A stretch of DNA of 64,000 nucleotides, taken from contig NZ_QKOE01000002.1 of the NCBI RefSeq assembly GCF_003226565.1, positions 248,001-312,000 of the forward strand, written 5' to 3'. The notes under the pieces were generated by a model. The model was not told the origin of the DNA. It made no database searches and saw only the letters and a list, made by a program, of their open reading frames with translations. The position numbers and the translations under genes are program-made. The DNA is from Parazoarcus communis SWub3 = DSM 12120 (GTDB taxonomy: Bacteria > Pseudomonadota > Gammaproteobacteria > Burkholderiales > Rhodocyclaceae). This document shows positions 57,298 to 64,000 of this stretch, one piece after another (positions within the stretch are counted from its first letter, which is position 1; every line of letters starts with the position of its first letter).

Positions 57298-59442
57298 TTA
57301 TGCCGCCTCGGCCCACTGCTTGAGGCTGACATAATCGATCTTGCCGGTACCCAGCAAAGGCAGGGCATCGACGCTGATGATACGGCGTGGTACCGCGATT
57401 TCCGGCCAGCCACCCGCGCGGGCTGCAGCCTGCAGGCGCTCGCGACCCAGTGCGGTGTCGGTGGTGAACAGCACCAGGCTCTCGCCACGTGCGGAATCGG
57501 CCTGGGTCGAGGCGGCGTGGGCGTGATCCGGTGCGGCTTGCACGGCAAGCTTTTCGACCGACTCGAGTGACACCATTTCGCCGGCGATCTTGGCAAAGCG
57601 CTTGACCCGGCCGACGATGCGGACAAAACCGTCGTCGTCGATCTCGACCACATCGCCGGTCTCGTACCAGTCCGTGCCGGCGGCAGAGCTGGGGGGCTGC
57701 AGTACGCCAGGCTGTTCGGTACGCAGGTAGCCTGACATCAGGTTGGGGCCGCTGACATGAAGGATGCCGCCGCGCTCGATGCCCGGCACCGGCTCCAGGT
57801 GGGCGTGCAGCCCTGGCAACAACTGGCCGACGCTGCCGCTGCGGAAGGCCATCGGGGTATTCACCGCCAGCACCGGTGCGGTTTCGGTTGCACCGTAGCC
57901 TTCGAAGATGCGGATGCCGAACTTTTCGATCCAGGTCTGGCGCACCGGTTCGGCCAGCTTTTCCGCGCCGGCGATGACGTAACGCAGGCGGTGGAAATCA
58001 TAGGGGTGGGCAAACTTCGCGTAGTTGCCGAGAAAGGTGCTGGTGCCAAACAAGACGGTGCAGCCGCGATCGTAGGCCAGCTCGGGAATGACGCGATAAT
58101 GCAGCGGCGAGGGGTAGAGGAAGACATCCGCGCCCGACAGCACCGGCAGCAAGGCCCCCGCGGTCAGGCCAAAGGAATGGAACAGCGGCATGGCGTTGAG
58201 GATCTTGTCCTCGGGAGAGATGTCGACCACTGCGCGGATTTGCGCCACATTGGCGAGTACGGCACGATGCGACAGCACGACGCCCTTGGGTTTGCCTTCT
58301 GATCCCGAGGTGAACAACACCACGGCCGGCGCCTCCGGCGACAGACGCGCCGCCACCTGACGCGGAAAATGCAGGGCCCACAGCATCAGCCAAAGCTTGT
58401 CGCCCAGCGCAATGGTCTCGCGCAGGTCTTCCAGGAACACCAGCCGGACATCCCTCAGCGCGGCCAGCTTGTCGCCCAGTCGTGCCTGATCGACGAAGGC
58501 GCGCGAGGTGATGACGGTGCGGATCGTCGCGGCGGTGCAGGCGGCCTGCAGGCCGTCACTTCCCGCAGTGTAGTTGAGCATCGCCGGCACCCGGCCAAAC
58601 GCGTTCAAGCCAAAGATCAGGCCGAGGGTCGGTGCCAGGTTGGGCAGCAACAGGCCGATGCGCTCTCCGGGTGCGCCAAGTCGGCTGCCAACGCGTCCCA
58701 GCATCAGCGCCATCTTCAGCAGGTCGTTGTAGCGATACTCGATCTGCTTGATATCCTCGACAACGGCGCGCTGACGGCCATGTACGCTGGCCGCGTCCAG
58801 CAGGGCTTCGAACAAGGTCTGTTCGGGACGGGCGGCAAACACCATGTCCTGCATGATGCGCCGCATCGCGTCTCCTGCCTTGCGGCGGCGTTCGCGTGCG
58901 GCGCCGGCGGTCCCGAGTTCAATTCGGCTGGCGGGCTGGATGCTGACCCGGATGGCAGGCAGAAGCTGCCGCGGATGACGCCCCGACAGTCGGGAAAAGT
59001 AGCTGCGGGTCGCACCTTCGAGACTGACCGGCACGATGGTGGCCCCCGTCTTTGCAGCGACGAAGGCAGGGCCGTCGTAGACCTTCATCAGGCTACCCGT
59101 GGTGGTGATGCGACCTTCCGGGAAGATCACGACCGGACGGCCTTCTTCGATCAACCGGATCACCTTCTTCATCGCCATCGGGTTGGTGGGATCGACCGCG
59201 AGGTAATCCACCAACTTGAGCGCGATGCGGAACCACAGGTTGCGGCTGACCCAGGTGTGAACGACGAACACCGGATTCACGGGCAGGAACAAGCCCAGCA
59301 GCAATCCATCCAGAAAGGACTGATGGTTGGCCACGATCAGCAGGCGGGGGCGGGAGAAAACCGTCGTGTCGCCGGTCACCCTGACCCGGAACAGCCACTG
59401 AACACACTTGCGGAGGACCTGCTTGATGATGGCGCGCAACAC
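57298..59442 (-). CDS. Bifunctional acyltransferase / acyl-ACP synthetase (Aas-like)
   Basis: The 714-residue protein has an N-terminal acyltransferase (HX4D in NHQSFLD, FPEGRIT, residues 35-190) and a C-terminal AMP-binding synthetase (TSGSEGKPKGV, YGATETAPV, GRVKRFAKIAGEMVS). It resembles E. coli Aas, which recycles lysophosphatidylethanolamine. The GTG start at 59442 follows GGGAG. Together with the LplT fusion it gives a two-gene lipid-repair operon, but both proteins carry an acyltransferase, so one may be redundant or differ in specificity. Confidence 0.9.
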   Translation of the reverse strand: MLRAIIKQVLRKCVQWLFRVRVTGDTTVFSRPRLLIVANHQSFLDGLLLGLFLPVNPVFVVHTWVSRNLWFRIALKLVDYLAVDPTNPMAMKKVIRLIEEGRPVVIFPEGRITTTGSLMKVYDGPAFVAAKTGATIVPVSLEGATRSYFSRLSGRHPRQLLPAIRVSIQPASRIELGTAGAARERRRKAGDAMRRIMQDMVFAARPEQTLFEALLDAASVHGRQRAVVEDIKQIEYRYNDLLKMALMLGRVGSRLGAPGERIGLLLPNLAPTLGLIFGLNAFGRVPAMLNYTAGSDGLQAACTAATIRTVITSRAFVDQARLGDKLAALRDVRLVFLEDLRETIALGDKLWLMLWALHFPRQVAARLSPEAPAVVLFTSGSEGKPKGVVLSHRAVLANVAQIRAVVDISPEDKILNAMPLFHSFGLTAGALLPVLSGADVFLYPSPLHYRVIPELAYDRGCTVLFGTSTFLGNYAKFAHPYDFHRLRYVIAGAEKLAEPVRQTWIEKFGIRIFEGYGATETAPVLAVNTPMAFRSGSVGQLLPGLHAHLEPVPGIERGGILHVSGPNLMSGYLRTEQPGVLQPPSSAAGTDWYETGDVVEIDDDGFVRIVGRVKRFAKIAGEMVSLESVEKLAVQAAPDHAHAASTQADSARGESLVLFTTDTALGRERLQAAARAGGWPEIAVPRRIISVDALPLLGTGKIDYVSLKQWAEAA

Positions 59443-59534
59443 GATGTCCGACTCCCGTCCGGCATGAAAGTGCGCAGACTATGCCATACGGTATGTCCAT
59501 ATGTCGAGACTTTTCGACGTATTTGTGGAGGTGC

Positions 59535-59846
59535 CTAAAGTTCGTCGTGCAGATAAGTGCGTACGTTGTCGAAGGTCTCGAGCAGGAAAGGCTTGTTGAT
59601 CCAGAAGAACACTTCCTTGCCGATCTTCTCCGAGCCGAGCACGCCGGCCTCTCTCAGAAGCTTGAGGTGATGCGAGACTGCCGGTCGGGACAGTGTCGAT
59701 ACCGCGACGATCTGACTGACATTGAGCCGCTCGCCACGCTCGAAGGTCAGCAGGATACGCTGCCGGTGCTCGTCGCCGAGGGCGGTGAAAACCTTGGACA
59801 TCTGCACCCAGGCGGGCGGGATGGCGCGGGAGTAATGAGGGTTCAT
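59535..59846 (-). CDS. ArsR-family regulator
   Basis: The 103-residue winged-helix protein (MNPHYSRAIPPAWVQMSKVF) has the ArsR recognition helix (SRPAVSHHLKLLREAGVL). It lacks a CxC metal motif in the usual alpha-3 site. ATG 59846 is preferred to 59882. It lies 92 bases upstream of the Aas-like gene on the same strand, across a stretch with inverted repeats (GTCGA...TCGAC near 59495-59511) that could be its operator. It may respond to membrane or lipid stress; the signal is unknown. Confidence 0.82.
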   Translation of the reverse strand: MNPHYSRAIPPAWVQMSKVFTALGDEHRQRILLTFERGERLNVSQIVAVSTLSRPAVSHHLKLLREAGVLGSEKIGKEVFFWINKPFLLETFDNVRTYLHDEL

Positions 59847-59956
59847 GGGCGCATGGTGGTGAGCGGAGCCGGGCCTTGTCAATCGTGCCGGTGTTGCATC
59901 TTATATAGGAGTAATGCCCGGCAGACGTTTTTTGACTGTTGCGGCGCACCCAAGAT

Positions 59957-59985
59957 TTGACATTACTACGGTTAACCCCTAGTAT
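59957..59985 (+). promoter_or_regulatory. Sigma-70 promoter of the atp operon
   Basis: TTGACA at 59957 and TAGTAT at 59980 are separated by exactly 17 bases, 52 bases before atpI. This is the only near-consensus sigma-70 promoter I saw in the window and fits strong constitutive expression. Confidence 0.85.
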
Positions 59986-60036
59986 TGCCGGGATTTTTAG
60001 GCGGTCGCGGATTCGCGGCGCGCTGGTGAGGAACGG

Positions 60037-61226
<1,190 letters not shown>

Positions 61227-61286
61227 GCTGCATCCAAGTTTTTGTAATAGCTGTACCTGTTTTTAGTTTCTCTTATCTTTAACTAA

Positions 61287-61541
<255 letters not shown>

Positions 61542-61582
61542 TCGGTTCGAGTTCCTCTAAACATTACTGAGGGCCAAGAACA

Positions 61583-62056
61583 GTGAATCTGAACGCAACT
61601 CTGATAGCCCAGCTCGTTGTGTTCTTCGTGTTGGCGTGGTTCACGATGAAATTCGTGTGGCCGCCCATCGTGAAGGCACTGGACGAGCGTGCGAAGAAAA
61701 TCGCAGACGGGCTGGCAGCTGCGGACAAGGCCAAGGCCGATCTGGCGCTTGCCGAGAAGAAGGTCGTCGAAGAACTGCGCAAGGCTCGCGAATCCGCGGG
61801 TGACGTGCGTAGCTCTGCTGAAAAGCAGGCGAGCCAACTGATCGACGAGGCCCGTGCCGAAGCTGGCCGCATCATCGCCAAGGCTCGTGAAGCCGCGGAA
61901 GCCGAAGCCGGCGTCGCCGCCCAGCGTGCCAAAGAAGCCCTGCGCGACCAGGTCGCTCATCTGGCTGTTGCCGGTGCAGAAAAAATCCTGCGCCGCGAAA
62001 TCAACACCCAGGTGCATGCCGAGCTGCTTGCCAACCTGAAACAGGAACTGCAATAA
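61583..62056 (+). CDS. atpF: ATP synthase F0 subunit b
   Basis: The 157-residue protein has one N-terminal span ([20 protein letters not shown]) and a long charged coiled coil that forms the peripheral stalk. The start is GTG 61583 after GAGGG. Confidence 0.95.
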   Translation: MNLNATLIAQLVVFFVLAWFTMKFVWPPIVKALDERAKKIADGLAAADKAKADLALAEKKVVEELRKARESAGDVRSSAEKQASQLIDEARAEAGRIIAKAREAAEAEAGVAAQRAKEALRDQVAHLAVAGAEKILRREINTQVHAELLANLKQELQ

Positions 62057-62059
62057 GTC

Positions 62060-62593
62060 ATGGCCGAGAACGTCACCATCGCGCGTCCCTATGCAGATGC
62101 CGCCTTCGAGCTGGCTCGCGGGGCAGGTGCGCTGGGGCCTTGGTCGGATGCACTGGATCGGCTTGCCGCTGTGGCAGCCGATCCCGACATGCTCGCGTGT
62201 TTCAGCGATCCCAAACTGTCTGCTGACCAGATCAACAAACTGGTTCTGGAAGTGTCGGGTACGTTGAGCGCCGAGCAGCAGAATTTCGTCCGCGTCCTCG
62301 TGGAAAGCGAACGTCTGCAGGTGCTTCCGGAGATCCGTGACCTGTTCGTTGCACTCAAAAACGAACACGAAGGTGTCCTTGAGGCGGAAATCGCCTCTGC
62401 CTTCCCGCTTGACGATGCCACCCTGGCCTCACTCAAAGCCGACCTCGAAGCCCGCTTCAAGTCCAAGCTGGATGTGACCGTCAGTATCGACCCCGAGCTT
62501 ATCGGTGGGGTCCGCATCGCCATCGGCGACGAAGTCATCGACGCCTCGGTCCGCGGCAAGCTCGCGAACATGGCCGCTGCGCTAAAGAACTAG
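62060..62593 (+). CDS. atpH: ATP synthase F1 subunit delta
   Basis: The 177-residue protein ([19 protein letters not shown]) joins stalk and catalytic head; the C-terminal [20 protein letters not shown] is typical. It starts three bases after atpF. Confidence 0.95.
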   Translation: MAENVTIARPYADAAFELARGAGALGPWSDALDRLAAVAADPDMLACFSDPKLSADQINKLVLEVSGTLSAEQQNFVRVLVESERLQVLPEIRDLFVALKNEHEGVLEAEIASAFPLDDATLASLKADLEARFKSKLDVTVSIDPELIGGVRIAIGDEVIDASVRGKLANMAAALKN

Positions 62594-62605
62594 GAGCATA
62601 CATAC

Positions 62606-64000
<1,395 letters not shown>

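Overview
The window looks like a high-GC betaproteobacterial chromosome, most likely Rhodocyclales (Azoarcus/Thauera/Zoogloea-like). This is inferred from the mnmG-rsmG-parA-parB block next to the atpIBEFHA operon, the gene families and the codon usage; there is no rRNA or marker gene to confirm it. I saw no tRNA, rRNA, CRISPR array, prophage or complete insertion sequence. Both ends cut a gene: a membrane protein on the left and atpA on the right.

Layout. (1) 1-7561: a truncated membrane protein, a 169-bp MITE-like element, then nitrate assimilation genes: nasA (minus) divergent from narK and a PP2C-kinase fusion (plus). The 500-bp nasA/narK gap holds facing sigma-54 promoters, an NtrC-like site and an antitermination-type leader. 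(2) 7577-24924: a nucleobase-type utilisation region, interrupted by putA. It has two 2OG-Fe(II) dioxygenases, two NMT1-type binding proteins, one ABC ATPase and one permease, a three-subunit molybdenum hydroxylase, two CDA-fold deaminases, an alpha/beta hydrolase and a LysR regulator. One divergent promoter pair there carries two copies of a conserved leader RNA that I think is an NMT1-motif/xanthine riboswitch. (3) 25040-30041: creBCD with a membrane-anchored GH3 enzyme and a triple TTCAC CreB box. (4) 30095-33195: mocA, leuA and an Lrp/AsnC regulator. (5) 33294-39881: a three-gene signalling operon of a fused TRAP/LivK binding protein, a hybrid histidine kinase and an HD-GYP response regulator. 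(6) 40092-46926: a small protein, then a compact four-gene operon TIR - STAND NTPase - lipase - TPR/trypsin protease (a probable conflict or anti-phage system), then a Nif11-like peptide. (7) 47253-52203: mnmG, rsmG and parA-parB, with a HEPN/MNT toxin-antitoxin pair between parA and parB and the second MITE copy just after parB. (8) 52411-59846: a DUF2339 membrane protein, an LplT-acyltransferase fusion, an Aas-type fusion and an ArsR regulator. (9) 60037-64000: atpIBEFHA.

How the parts fit. Nitrogen scavenging dominates the first third: sigma-54 promoters drive both the nitrate genes and the dioxygenase/binding protein/deaminase genes, and mocA could supply the cytosine-dinucleotide cofactor the hydroxylase needs. 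Accessory functions (defence operon, toxin-antitoxin, MITEs) are embedded in conserved core synteny. The three most novel-looking systems are the TIR/STAND/lipase/protease operon, the nucleobase region built on dioxygenases with no recognisable uricase or allantoinase, and the HEPN/MNT pair translationally coupled to parB.
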